DNA of 64,000 nt, taken from the NCBI GenBank assembly GCA_016839815.1, contig JAEOTM010000060.1:27738-91737 (forward strand), written 5' to 3'. Below, one piece after another: positions 29,870 to 39,908 of this stretch. Position 1 is the first letter of the stretch. Every line of letters begins with the position of its first letter. The translations under genes were made by a program, and so were the position numbers. Below the pieces are notes generated by a model. That model saw only the letters and a program-made list of their open reading frames with translations, was not told the origin of the DNA and searched no databases. The DNA comes from Candidatus Hodarchaeota archaeon. Its GTDB lineage: Archaea; Asgardarchaeota; Heimdallarchaeia; Hodarchaeales; Hodarchaeaceae.

Positions 29870-31822
29870 CTAGGACAATTCAGCATTGAATTCTTCCCAC
29901 GATTTAATATGGATTCCGTACTTCTTTGCTTTTTCTAATTTATTACTCCCTGGTTTTTCCCCAACTACAAGTAAACCAAGAGATTTTGTTAGAGAAGCCC
30001 ATTCATAATCATTCCTTTCAACATACGCCTTAATCTCTTTCTTAGTCATTCCTGGAATTTTTCCTGTGACATAAATAGTCCCCCGTGTTTCATATCCTTC
30101 CTGTTCCGAATCTACCAAATCTGTGTCTACTTTATCTGTATCTCCAATGAAAGCCAGAAGATTACGTCTTGAATCTCTACCCCCTCTTTGCCTTCTTGAG
30201 GAATAATCTATAGAGACTCCCTTATTAAATAAGGCCTTTCCTAACGTGGGGTCCTGTACACCTGAAATAATATATCCAGCTGTAAGATCTGATATCCCCT
30301 CTATTCCTTTTAGGTCAGATATTTTTGCTTTTTCAATATCATCCCAAGAGTTAAAATGCTTTGAAAGAACTTTAGCTATTTGTACTCCTAAATTTTCTAT
30401 CCCAAGACCTGCTAGAAAGAGATGAAATGGTAGGATACGAGACTGTTGTATATTTTGGAAGACTTTGGATCCATTTTTCCCCAAAAGAGATACGAGTTTG
30501 GTTTCAGTTAATTCACTAGCATAAAGATCAGAAAAGTGCTGAATATGCTTATTATCGTACAGTTTTTCAATATTTTTTATTCCCAAACCTTTGATATCTA
30601 TTATTCTTACCCAATGCCGAATTTTTTGGATATCACGGTCTCTACATGAATTACTTTGACATATAAGGTTCACACCTTCCACACGAAGTTCAAATCCACA
30701 GGAAGGACAGTTTTCGGGTAGTACAACCTGGTTAGGTCCTTTCTTTTCAACTTGAGTAATTTTCGGGATTACATCCCCTGAACGAATAACCATTACTCTG
30801 TCTCCAACTGCTACGTCTAATGACTCAATAAACTCTCTATTATGTAGTGTAGCTCTACGAATCACCGCTCCAGATACTTCTATTGGTATTAGCTCGGCTA
30901 CTGGTGTAAGCACTCCTGTGCGACCTACTTGCCAAGTTATATCATTAATTAAGGTGCTTTTCCCCCTACTTTCAAACTTTAAGGCTATCATCCATTTTGG
31001 GTGATGTGCTGTAGTACCTGCAGTATTTATTGCATCACTTTCATTGTATTTTAAAACTAGTCCATCAATTTCAAAATCTAGAGAATTTCTTTCGGCTTCT
31101 ATGGAAGAAAATATTCGTTGGATATTTTTTCGGGTGGGTTCTTTAAGGTACTCGATTTTAGCGGTATTAAATCCCCAATCCTTAAGTATCCTCGCTCTAT
31201 CACTTAATGGCGCTTCTCCCATATACCCAAGTAACTCAAATGCAAAAAATGCGATTTTTCTCTTCTCTAGTAATGAGAGATCTTTTTGCTTAATAGTACC
31301 CACAGCTAAATTCCTTGGACTACTGTAATTATCTCCTCCTAGAGCATTAATACGATGAAACTCTGAGAGAGGCATGAAAAGTTCCCCTCTTACGAAAATT
31401 TGCGATTTCATAGGGATTGTTTTTGGAATAGAGGCAAGTTTCATTGCTACAATTGTTGTATCGTCACCAGTGGTTCCATTTCCTCGTGTAGCCGCTTGAA
31501 TTAAACGTCCTTCCTCATAAGTTAATGAAAGGGAAAGACCGTCAACTTTGTACTCAATATAAAGGTCGAACCCCTGACTCCATTTCAGAACTTCTTCAAT
31601 ATCTTGAGCTTTTTGACATGATAACATTGGAATATCGTGAGTTACTTTTCCTCCATCTAGGCTTCCGACAATGAAAAGAACAGGATTTTCTGGATCAAGC
31701 TGCCGCAATTTTTCCTCTAAACTATCATAAGCTTCATCAGATATTTCAGGTTCGCCATCATAGTACTTACGTTTATGATAAAGAATTTTATTTGCCAATT
31801 TGTCAATTTCTTTTGTCGTCAT
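29870..31822 (-). CDS. ligA: NAD-dependent DNA ligase (bacterial LigA type)
   Basis: YHKRKYYDGEPEISDEAYDSLEEKLRQL (Ia), YIEYKVDGLSLSLTYEEGRLIQAATRGNGTTGDDTT, Cys4 zinc finger CPSC...CQSNSC, HhH region, C-terminal BRCT (GTIYVTGKIPG...). Confidence 0.95.
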   Translation of the reverse strand: MTTKEIDKLANKILYHKRKYYDGEPEISDEAYDSLEEKLRQLDPENPVLFIVGSLDGGKVTHDIPMLSCQKAQDIEEVLKWSQGFDLYIEYKVDGLSLSLTYEEGRLIQAATRGNGTTGDDTTIVAMKLASIPKTIPMKSQIFVRGELFMPLSEFHRINALGGDNYSSPRNLAVGTIKQKDLSLLEKRKIAFFAFELLGYMGEAPLSDRARILKDWGFNTAKIEYLKEPTRKNIQRIFSSIEAERNSLDFEIDGLVLKYNESDAINTAGTTAHHPKWMIALKFESRGKSTLINDITWQVGRTGVLTPVAELIPIEVSGAVIRRATLHNREFIESLDVAVGDRVMVIRSGDVIPKITQVEKKGPNQVVLPENCPSCGFELRVEGVNLICQSNSCRDRDIQKIRHWVRIIDIKGLGIKNIEKLYDNKHIQHFSDLYASELTETKLVSLLGKNGSKVFQNIQQSRILPFHLFLAGLGIENLGVQIAKVLSKHFNSWDDIEKAKISDLKGIEGISDLTAGYIISGVQDPTLGKALFNKGVSIDYSSRRQRGGRDSRRNLLAFIGDTDKVDTDLVDSEQEGYETRGTIYVTGKIPGMTKKEIKAYVERNDYEWASLTKSLGLLVVGEKPGSNKLEKAKKYGIHIKSWEEFNAELS

Positions 31823-31923
31823 TACTCAAATCTCCTACCTGAATAGCTTTAGAAGAAGCTCCATTGGGACTAGACAAAAATAGAAAGCTCACAAGACTTT
31901 ATCAATTGCAATCTGTTTTAGTA

Positions 31924-31951
31924 TTTAAAAATTAACGGAGGTTCAATATAA
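31924..31951 (+). promoter_or_regulatory. TATA-like element and Shine-Dalgarno for the IPK gene
   Basis: TTTAAAAA at 31924 and GGAGGT at 31937-31942, ATG at 31952. Confidence 0.4.
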
Positions 31952-32797
31952 ATGGACATTGATTTGATATTAAAAATAGGGGGCTCTAGTATTTCTAATA
32001 AGGATTTACTCACAAAAGCTCTGAAGAGTCAATCACCAGATGATATAAAAGAAGCACTAGCGATTAACACAGAGAATATTGATCGTATTGCATCAGAAAT
32101 AAGGGAATTATATACCTCCGGAATTAAGAAGATGATCATATTGACTGGGGTAGGTTCACCAGGGCATTTTGTCGTATTACAACACGGGATACATAAGGGT
32201 AATTCAGGGAATATAAACCAACATTTAGGCCTAGTGGATGCTCAAGTGGCTGTTAATCGTTTACGACAAGCTTTATTAGAAGCTTTTTCAAAATATATGG
32301 TTCCTGTTGTCCAACTTTATGCTTCAAGCATATATGAATCGAATAAAATGAGAATTATAAGAGGGGATACAACCAATTTTGAGCGGTTTATTGAAAATGG
32401 AATTATTCCTGTTATTTCTGGGGATGTAGTACCCGATTTAACGATGGGATATAGTGTGTTAAGTGGAGATCAGATAATACTTGATTTAGTAAGGAAATAC
32501 TCCCCACCAAAAGTAATTTTTGGCTCAGATGTAGATGGAGTTTTTGATGATGATCCTAAATCAAGCACTCAAGCGAATCTAATCTCAAAAATTCCTTATT
32601 CTCAATTACCCCAAGTAATAGATCAGGTTTCAAGTGGGGACGCATCAGGGCGGATGAAAGGAAAACTTGTCGAAATTGGTAAATTATTAGAACTAGGACA
32701 AAAAGAGATTATTCTAATGAATATCACTAGAAAAGGGGCTTTACTTGAAACTGTAACCAGTGATTCAAGTAATTGTACCCGATTTTATTCTGATTAG
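31952..32797 (+). CDS. Isopentenyl phosphate kinase (amino acid kinase fold)
   Basis: LILKIGGSSIS, TGVGSPGHFVVLQHGIHKG, IIPVISGDVVPD, VIFGSDVDGVFDDDPK. Confidence 0.9.
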   Translation: MDIDLILKIGGSSISNKDLLTKALKSQSPDDIKEALAINTENIDRIASEIRELYTSGIKKMIILTGVGSPGHFVVLQHGIHKGNSGNINQHLGLVDAQVAVNRLRQALLEAFSKYMVPVVQLYASSIYESNKMRIIRGDTTNFERFIENGIIPVISGDVVPDLTMGYSVLSGDQIILDLVRKYSPPKVIFGSDVDGVFDDDPKSSTQANLISKIPYSQLPQVIDQVSSGDASGRMKGKLVEIGKLLELGQKEIILMNITRKGALLETVTSDSSNCTRFYSD

Positions 32798-32801
32798 GAA
32801 C

Positions 32802-33329
32802 TTAAGAGCAGAGATCTAAAATTATTTGCGAAATTTTCGTTAAATCTTCTTTTTCGTCAAATGAGAAATAATCAGCTACTTGAAGCAATTTTTCTTTCTG
32901 GATTAAGGGAGATTTAATAATTAAAATTGGCTCTTGATAGTTGTAACGCTGATATAGTTCTTCAAAGTCCTGTTGACTCTTTACAATAAAGATAAGGGGA
33001 ATTTGGGGAAGCATTGCTGGATAGCTCTCACAGAGAATTAAATCGGTTGTTTCTGGAATTAATTTCAACAGGTTTTGAAGACTTGACCGTTCAGTTCTTT
33101 TCTCGTAGGTTACCGTTTCGAAAGGGCTTGCAAAAATGATGGGATTTGCATTCGTATTGCGATAAAGACTAGAGTCCTTCCCCTCAGGATCCAGAGAATA
33201 GTGTGAACTACTAAATTTAATCACTGAAATCCGTTTTCTTCTATCACCTAGAGATTGACTGATTTTCAGTGTGAATGTAGTTTTTCCTGTATTTCTATTA
33301 CCCACAATACCAATCAGAAGAGGTTTCAT
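32802..33329 (-). CDS. mobB: Molybdopterin-guanine dinucleotide biosynthesis protein B-like P-loop protein
   Basis: IGIVGNRNTGKTTFTLKI, LILCESYPAMLPQIPLIFIVKS. Confidence 0.75.
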   Translation of the reverse strand: MKPLLIGIVGNRNTGKTTFTLKISQSLGDRRKRISVIKFSSSHYSLDPEGKDSSLYRNTNANPIIFASPFETVTYEKRTERSSLQNLLKLIPETTDLILCESYPAMLPQIPLIFIVKSQQDFEELYQRYNYQEPILIIKSPLIQKEKLLQVADYFSFDEKEDLTKISQIILDLCS

Positions 33330-33349
33330 AATATATTCTCAACTATCAG

Positions 33350-33718
33350 TTACAAAATGTACATGATAATATAAATTAATGCTCCTCCAAGTGTAATCAA
33401 ACCCCCCATGGTTCCTCCGAGGATAGCTAACAGAAAAGCAACGACTATCCAATTTAAAGTTTCTTTTGCATGAAAATCATTCTTTATAGTCATAATAATC
33501 AATACAATTCCGACAATAATTGAAACTATACTCCAGAAATATTCAATATTCTCATCAAGAATAATATATGAAGCTAAGAAAAATGAATTCGGAATTGTTT
33601 GCTCAAGAAAAGCAGTTACTCCGTATAATAGCATTAGTAATCCTCCTAATGCTACTAAAATAACTCCTAGTACTGTACAATAACGATGCCACTTTGTTTT
33701 ATATCTACGCTTTGTCAT
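33350..33718 (-). CDS. Small multi-TM hypothetical protein
   Basis: 122 aa, about 4 hydrophobic segments. Confidence 0.6.
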   Translation of the reverse strand: MTKRRYKTKWHRYCTVLGVILVALGGLLMLLYGVTAFLEQTIPNSFFLASYIILDENIEYFWSIVSIIVGIVLIIMTIKNDFHAKETLNWIVVAFLLAILGGTMGGLITLGGALIYIIMYIL

Positions 33719-33887
33719 TCTAGTTTTCCTCTAAATGTGGTAATAGTGATGGATAAATTCGATAGGAATTGAGATTCTATCTTTTAACTTTCACAATTTG
33801 AAACTCGATTATGGAATACTCTCTCTTTAAGTTGATCTTTAGTATTTATCTATTATCCGATAATTTCAAATAGAATTGGTTGATTAG

Positions 33888-34346
33888 TTGAGACTTGCTA
33901 TGTCCTCCTCTCAAAGGTCATCTTGGAAAATATATTTCATGAAAATCGCCTCACAGGTCGGTACACGGTCAACATGTAACCGTAAACATGTGGGAGCAGT
34001 AATAGTTCGTGATAAAACAATTTTATCAACTGGATATAATGGATCAATACGTAGTCTTGCTCATTGTGATGATGAAGGACATATGTTAGAAAATGGCCAT
34101 TGTATAAGAACCGTCCATGCTGAAGCGAATGCTATCGCTCAAGCTGCAAAGAATGGGGTGAATGTAAATGGTGCGGAAATTTTTATTACAGCTTCACCTT
34201 GTTGGACATGTTTTAAGCTTCTTGCTAATTCTGGAATTGTTAAGATAACATATGGGGAATTTTATAAAGACAAAAAAATCTTTGAAGCCTCAAAACTAGC
34301 TGGTATTGAGCTCGAACATCTTTCTCTTGATGAATCGGGGTTTTAA
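33888..34346 (+). CDS. dCMP deaminase-family protein
   Basis: TCNRKHVGAVIVRDKTILSTGYNG, HAEANAIAQAA, ASPCWTCFKLLANSGI (zinc HAE and PCxxC). Confidence 0.93.
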   Translation: MRLAMSSSQRSSWKIYFMKIASQVGTRSTCNRKHVGAVIVRDKTILSTGYNGSIRSLAHCDDEGHMLENGHCIRTVHAEANAIAQAAKNGVNVNGAEIFITASPCWTCFKLLANSGIVKITYGEFYKDKKIFEASKLAGIELEHLSLDESGF

Positions 34347-34400
34347 ACGCAGCTAGCACTGGGTAGAAAAAGAAGGAGAAGCTATTATTCCCAGCTTCAG

Positions 34401-34446
34401 AAAAAAAAAGAGAAGAAAGAATTTTCTCAAGTCCCTCTCGTTTTTT
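34401..34446. terminator. Convergent T-tract terminator region
   Basis: A9 at 34401-34409 (T-tract on minus strand) and T6 at 34441-34446 (plus strand) between convergent genes. Confidence 0.45.
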
Positions 34447-34459
34447 AATCAAGGATTAA

Positions 34460-34843
34460 TCATATTTTGAATCTATGAAAATATTGAGCTCGTGCTCTTT
34501 TCTTGACTCTAGTTTTGCTATTACGGTTTTTTTTCATAACAGCTCTTTTTTTAAGATTTTTTGGTTTTGTGGATGAACTTAATTCTTTTTTAACGTGAGT
34601 TTTCTGATTAATATTATTTTTTAATTTCGGTCTTTTTCGAATCTTCTTCTTCTCGTTATGACGAGGCTTTGAAGGAGATTTTGAGAGTTTGGCTCCATCA
34701 GTTGTTTTTGGTGTGATTTTTTGTTTTTTACGCTGCAAGAGCTTCTTCGTTTTTTCTTTCTCTTCTTCAAAGTATTGTGTTGCGATATCTATTTCAGTGC
34801 GATTTCGTCTATTTTTTCTTGTATGTGCAGTCATTGGAATCAC
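34460..34843 (-). CDS. Very basic Lys/Arg-rich hypothetical protein, 127 aa
   Basis: KKKIRKRPKLKNNINQKTHVKKELSSSTKPKNLKKRAVMKKNRNSKTRVKKRARAQYFHRFKI; low complexity, so coding status less certain. Confidence 0.5.
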   Translation of the reverse strand: MIPMTAHTRKNRRNRTEIDIATQYFEEEKEKTKKLLQRKKQKITPKTTDGAKLSKSPSKPRHNEKKKIRKRPKLKNNINQKTHVKKELSSSTKPKNLKKRAVMKKNRNSKTRVKKRARAQYFHRFKI

Positions 34844-35279
34844 CTGTGTTCATATCCAAGAAATCGCTTATGATCTCTCGGATTGGAAGTCGTTGAATGG
34901 CTCATTCTGGCTTGAGACGAATCCTAAGCCTTGACTGGATATTCTATCTGGGTCGAATTATTGGAGTTTAACCTCAAAGAGCGAATCGCATTATTTTACT
35001 CTTAACTCTATTGAAATAACTTCAACAATGTGATTATTGTCCGTTGTGACGAGTAGAACATTCTTAGTAGCATTTTTTAAGTCTAGTCGTCTGATAGTAT
35101 TCAAAAGACAACTTTAATGAAGAATATTACTCTGCACTTAAGATGTCTTCAAGTATATTTATATCCCAGATTTTTTAAGGTTATCGATTCATACAAGCAT
35201 AAATCATCATCTTTTAGGAAGAAATTAAAGATTCCAAGCAGAATCTCATAATTATCTTGAAGTCAAGGGAAGAAAAAGC

Positions 35280-36008
35280 ATGTCACAAATCAAAGTGATT
35301 TTTTTTAACATAGGTGGAACTCTTTTACAATTAAGGGGTACTACGATTCCTCAACTTTATTCTAAGCATTTATCGACTCTATTAGGACGAACAGTAAGCC
35401 CGAGTCAAGTTTATTCAGCTTTTCGTAAAGCAGAAAACTGGGCCCTATCAAGAAAGAACTTTTACTACTTATTCTCCGATTTAGATCAAAGAAAATATCA
35501 AAATGCCTTTTATAATGAATTTGGCGTAAAAGGTCGGTCGAAGATTAATAAAATTGAGATAGCTCTTGCCAAACTAATCGAATTGGAATTCCAACTGGAG
35601 AAAGGAGTAAAACCATTACTTCGTGAATTAAGTAAGGATTATTCAATTGGCTTGATTTCAAATTGGGATCTTAATCTTTATGAAATTCTTGATTCGTTTG
35701 AAATTAAAGAATATTTTGAATCTATAACAATATCTGGTGAGTTTGGGATAAGTAAACCCAGTCTTGAAATATTTAAATCTGGTTTAGCTGACTTTCCAAC
35801 AGTAAAGGCAAAAAATACTGTTTATATTGGTGATGACTATGATCTGGATATCGTTCCTGCACAGAAGATGAGAATGTTGACAATTCTGTATGATAAGGGA
35901 CCTTCAGGACTGCATGGATGGCCAAAAAGACCAGAAGTCAAATCTCCTAGGGTTGAAAGCCTCCAAGAGATCCCATCGGTTATTAAAGGATTTGAGAAAT
36001 TGAAATAA
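35280..36008 (+). CDS. HAD-superfamily hydrolase
   Basis: VIFFNIGGTLLQL (degenerate motif I), GLISNWDLNLYEIL, GISKPSLEIF, VYIGDDYDLDIVPAQKMRM. Confidence 0.9.
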   Translation: MSQIKVIFFNIGGTLLQLRGTTIPQLYSKHLSTLLGRTVSPSQVYSAFRKAENWALSRKNFYYLFSDLDQRKYQNAFYNEFGVKGRSKINKIEIALAKLIELEFQLEKGVKPLLRELSKDYSIGLISNWDLNLYEILDSFEIKEYFESITISGEFGISKPSLEIFKSGLADFPTVKAKNTVYIGDDYDLDIVPAQKMRMLTILYDKGPSGLHGWPKRPEVKSPRVESLQEIPSVIKGFEKLK

Positions 36009-36036
36009 GATCTTTAAACTAGAAAAATATTGTTTC

Positions 36037-37548
36037 CTACCTTTTGCACTGCTTGGTTAGTAGTTGCAGATCTTCCCCTCGTTCATTCATTTCTTCATTC
36101 CAACAGAATCGCCATTCCCAATTGTTACCTGTTGTTCCTGGGATGTTCATCCTCGCTTCTGAACCAAGTCGAAGAAGATCCTGAAGAGGAATGACTGCCA
36201 TATTAGAAGCTGATTCCCATGCAAGCTTAATTAAATCACCAACAATATCCTCCCCAGTAGTTTTAGTATATTCAAGGACTACCTCTTGTAGATCACTTGA
36301 AAGGCTCCCAAACCAAGCAAGGGTAGTTTGATTATCATGAGTTCCTGTATATACAATTGAATTTTCTTTTAAATTCTGAGGAAGATATTTATTTTCCGTA
36401 AATTCTTCATTATCATCCCCAAAAGCAAATTGTAGGACATTCATTCCTGGAAATCCAGTTTCTTCTAATAAATCCTCTACTTCTGGTGTGATTACTCCCA
36501 AGTCTTCAGCTATTATCGGGAGATCGCCTAAACGATGTTTTAATCTTTTGAAAAATGCTAATCCTGGACCTTGGATCCATTCTCCTTTAACAGCAGTTTT
36601 TTCCTCTGCACATATTTGCCAGTATGCTTCAAATCCTCGAAAGTGGTCTATTCTAAGAATATCGACTTGTTCCAAATTATGTTTAACTCGTTTTATCCAC
36701 CATTCATATCCATCTTTCTTCATTTCAGCCCAACGGTACAATGGATTTCCCCATCTTTGCCCAGTAGCCGAGAAATAGTCAGGCGGGACTCCAGCAACGA
36801 AAATTAACTCTCTCTCTTCATCGAGAAAATAAGCCTCAGGATTTGACCAGACATCTACAGAATCATTTGCTACAAAAATCGGAATATCTCCGATAATTTT
36901 TACATTGTTTTGATTCGCATAATTATGAATCTCATCCCACTGCTTAAAGAATAAGAATTGGGAGAATTTAGATAACTCAATCTCCCTGTTTTTATTCTTC
37001 TGCCATTGATTGATAACTGAAGACTCTCTCATTTTATAGGGTGTTTCCCATTCGGTCCACGGTTTCATATCGTTTGCTTGTTTTAACGACATAAATAGTG
37101 CATAATCATTCAACCAAAAACCATGTTTGTCAATAAATTCGGTGAATTCAGTTTTCAAAGATGAATGATTACCTTGAGAGTATTTTTGGAAAGCTTTCTC
37201 AATTAAATTTCCTTTAAATTTGATGACCGCTTCGAAGTCAATACGTGAAGTAGAGGTAAATATCGGAGGAAAGACTTCACTTTTTGTTAATAAACCCATA
37301 TCTACAAGCTTATGGGGACTTATAAGTAATGTATTTCCAGCAAAAGCAGAAAAACATTGATATGGAGAATTTCCATATCCTGTTGGTCCAAGAGGAAGTA
37401 TCTGCCATAGTGTTTGTCCATACTTGCAGAGATAATCCACAAATTTGTAGGCCTCGGGACCAAAATCTCCAATTCCAAATTTACTTGGTAGGCTTGTTGG
37501 ATGCAGAAGGATTCCACTTCCTCGTTGTTGATTAAGTTCTTTATTCAA
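36037..37548 (-). CDS. malQ: 4-alpha-glucanotransferase (amylomaltase, GH77)
   Basis: GSGILLHPTSLPSKFGIGDFG, GNSPYQCFSAFAGN, ILRIDHFRGFEAYW, IIAEDLGVITPEV, YTGTHDNQTTLAWF. Confidence 0.96.
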   Translation of the reverse strand: MNKELNQQRGSGILLHPTSLPSKFGIGDFGPEAYKFVDYLCKYGQTLWQILPLGPTGYGNSPYQCFSAFAGNTLLISPHKLVDMGLLTKSEVFPPIFTSTSRIDFEAVIKFKGNLIEKAFQKYSQGNHSSLKTEFTEFIDKHGFWLNDYALFMSLKQANDMKPWTEWETPYKMRESSVINQWQKNKNREIELSKFSQFLFFKQWDEIHNYANQNNVKIIGDIPIFVANDSVDVWSNPEAYFLDEERELIFVAGVPPDYFSATGQRWGNPLYRWAEMKKDGYEWWIKRVKHNLEQVDILRIDHFRGFEAYWQICAEEKTAVKGEWIQGPGLAFFKRLKHRLGDLPIIAEDLGVITPEVEDLLEETGFPGMNVLQFAFGDDNEEFTENKYLPQNLKENSIVYTGTHDNQTTLAWFGSLSSDLQEVVLEYTKTTGEDIVGDLIKLAWESASNMAVIPLQDLLRLGSEARMNIPGTTGNNWEWRFCWNEEMNERGEDLQLLTKQCKR

Positions 37549-37741
37549 TACATCCTATCCTGGGATTTAACTTGAAAATTAATCTTTTTCTGAGAATCGA
37601 CCATTCTCAATTATGCATTAAGATTTTGAGCTTAGCAAATCTGAAATGATAAGTATAAGAGCAAATTTTACTTTTAGTACAAATATCTTATAGAAAAAGA
37701 GTGCAAAAGAAAAAAAAGATTTCACTTGTGTCTATCTAATT

Positions 37742-39841
37742 ATGAAATCTAATCCCAAGATCCTATTTTCTGGCGTTTCTGGTCACAAATTTAGTGTGAT
37801 GCGATTATCACCCTTTCATCATTCAGATCGATTCGCGTCATGTTCATTTGATGGAACTGTTCGAATCTGGCATGAAATGAAACAAGAAAGGGTTCTATTT
37901 TTCTTCCCAGAAGCGATTGAAGGTTTAGAAGTAACACCAGATGATAAAAAAATTATTGTTGTTCTTGCAGATTCTTCCAGAGCATTTATACATGAATTAA
38001 GTAAGAATTTAAGACGAGAGATTGGACCAGGAAAGGTATTTCGAAGTCTCTTTGGGACTAGTCCAGATTGTTCGAAAACTGCACTTGTTACTTTCGATGA
38101 CGAATTGTACATATATAATCATAACACACACTCACTAGGAAATCGTGTCTTAGTAGAAAACGTCTCCGGGGATTCCCTGATATGGATAGATAATGACACA
38201 GTAGGGATTCCAAAGCGGAATGGAAGTGTTGCTGTAATTGATTGTCGTGAAAGGGGAATAGCTAATGAGCACCAGATCCATGATGGATTAATTACCTCAA
38301 TATTTCGTGATGGAGAAGATATTATTACGGTGTCAGAAGATGGGACTGGAAAGGTTCACGATCTTAATTTCAAACCCAAATTCGGATTCAAGCTAAATTT
38401 TACTCCCCAAAGTGTTTTCTATAGCTCTAAGGAGAATATCATAATTGTGTCGGGGGATAGGTATTTACTCTTTGTTGATACACCAACAGGCCAACTAAAC
38501 TTAACTTCACAAGATTTATCAGGATGCAATCCCATCATAACGTACAATGGTTCTATTTTTAGAGGGTCTGGAACAAATAACATTTCTCAATTTTCTACAA
38601 ATGGGGATGTTTTAAATATTGTGAGGGGGCGTTTAAAAACGGTAGAAGCCGTTAATTTTCTGGATAATCAGGTATTAGTTTATGGATCAGGTGATAATGC
38701 TGTTCATAAATTGAATTGTACTACAGGAGCCGATGATAGCTTAATTTCACATTCTGAGACGGTCTCATCAATCGTTTATGATCCAAGAACTCAAATCGTT
38801 ATTGCTGGATCCTTTGATGATTCAATTTCTCTCTATCATTTAGCACAAGGAACTGAACTAGAACGTCTCAAAAACGTTCCTCTTGTTACATCATTGGCAT
38901 TATCTCCCTCTGGCTCTATTTTTGCTGCAGGGTGTAGCGGAGATAATAGTATACATGTATTTGACATGAGTGGTAAAAAAATTAACAGCTGGGAGGCTCA
39001 TGAGGATTACATAAGCACACTTTATTTTTTAAATGATGAGGTAATTATATCTGGATCAGATGATGAGTTTGTACGTTTTTGGAATCAATCAGGTAAATTA
39101 ATCAGCTCAATTAACTTATCAGCACAGGTTAAATCTGTATTTACTACCTTAGAGTTTGATTACAATGTTATCGGTCTTGAAAATGGGGAATTAATAATCT
39201 TAGAAAAAACTACAAATCGTAAAATTGGATCATACACTTCAGCAGCTTCAATTCAGTGTATTAAAGTTATAGATTCTTCTCAAGTATTTTTTGCAGCCAA
39301 AGAAGTGCTATATCGAATGGAACTTGATGGTCCGAACATAATTAGCGTAGAAGAAGTTTGTCGTCATACTGAACCAATAAAAGGACTATTCTGGGTTGAG
39401 GAAGAAGGGGCAATTATTTCTATAGATCATAGTATTGAAATAATTAAAACTTCCTTTCTTAGTGATGAAACTCCTTCTGAATCGACTACAATCATGTTTA
39501 CTCCTGGTGAAATGTTGGAAGATGAGTCAACCAAGTTATCCCATGAAATTAAGGCCGAAAAAACCGTATCACCTAATGGGGAGATCCTTATCGAAATTAT
39601 TGAATATTTAAAGGCAGTATCGAATCAATTCAATGATTTAATCCTTCCCAAACTACAGGAATTAGGAGTAGAAGCAAAATCATTTCAGGATGCCTTACAA
39701 ACACTTGAACAAAATGTTAACTTTAAATTATCACAAGTCGATTCAGCAAAGTTAAGAGATTCTGTTATAAGTGAACAAGAGGATGAACTTGAATCTGATT
39801 CGAGCTGGAAAAGTTTTGACTGGGGAAAAAGAAGACATTAA
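37742..39841 (+). CDS. WD40-repeat beta-propeller protein with acidic/coiled C-terminus, 699 aa
   Basis: SGHKFSVMRLSPFHHSDRFASCSFDGTVRIWHE; AHEDYISTLYFLNDEVIISGSDDEFVRFWNQ; SHSETVSSIVYDPRTQIVIAGSFDDSISLY. Confidence 0.85.
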   Translation: MKSNPKILFSGVSGHKFSVMRLSPFHHSDRFASCSFDGTVRIWHEMKQERVLFFFPEAIEGLEVTPDDKKIIVVLADSSRAFIHELSKNLRREIGPGKVFRSLFGTSPDCSKTALVTFDDELYIYNHNTHSLGNRVLVENVSGDSLIWIDNDTVGIPKRNGSVAVIDCRERGIANEHQIHDGLITSIFRDGEDIITVSEDGTGKVHDLNFKPKFGFKLNFTPQSVFYSSKENIIIVSGDRYLLFVDTPTGQLNLTSQDLSGCNPIITYNGSIFRGSGTNNISQFSTNGDVLNIVRGRLKTVEAVNFLDNQVLVYGSGDNAVHKLNCTTGADDSLISHSETVSSIVYDPRTQIVIAGSFDDSISLYHLAQGTELERLKNVPLVTSLALSPSGSIFAAGCSGDNSIHVFDMSGKKINSWEAHEDYISTLYFLNDEVIISGSDDEFVRFWNQSGKLISSINLSAQVKSVFTTLEFDYNVIGLENGELIILEKTTNRKIGSYTSAASIQCIKVIDSSQVFFAAKEVLYRMELDGPNIISVEEVCRHTEPIKGLFWVEEEGAIISIDHSIEIIKTSFLSDETPSESTTIMFTPGEMLEDESTKLSHEIKAEKTVSPNGEILIEIIEYLKAVSNQFNDLILPKLQELGVEAKSFQDALQTLEQNVNFKLSQVDSAKLRDSVISEQEDELESDSSWKSFDWGKRRH

Positions 39842-39880
39842 TAAAAATAGATTTGACGAATTAATATAATTCAAAGATCG

Positions 39881-39888
39881 TTTATAAG
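39881..39888 (+). promoter_or_regulatory. Possible TATA box (TTTATAAG)
   Basis: TTTATAAG 21 nt upstream of the ATG at 39909. Confidence 0.3.
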
Positions 39889-39908
39889 CAATCGGAGAGA
39901 AACCTATA

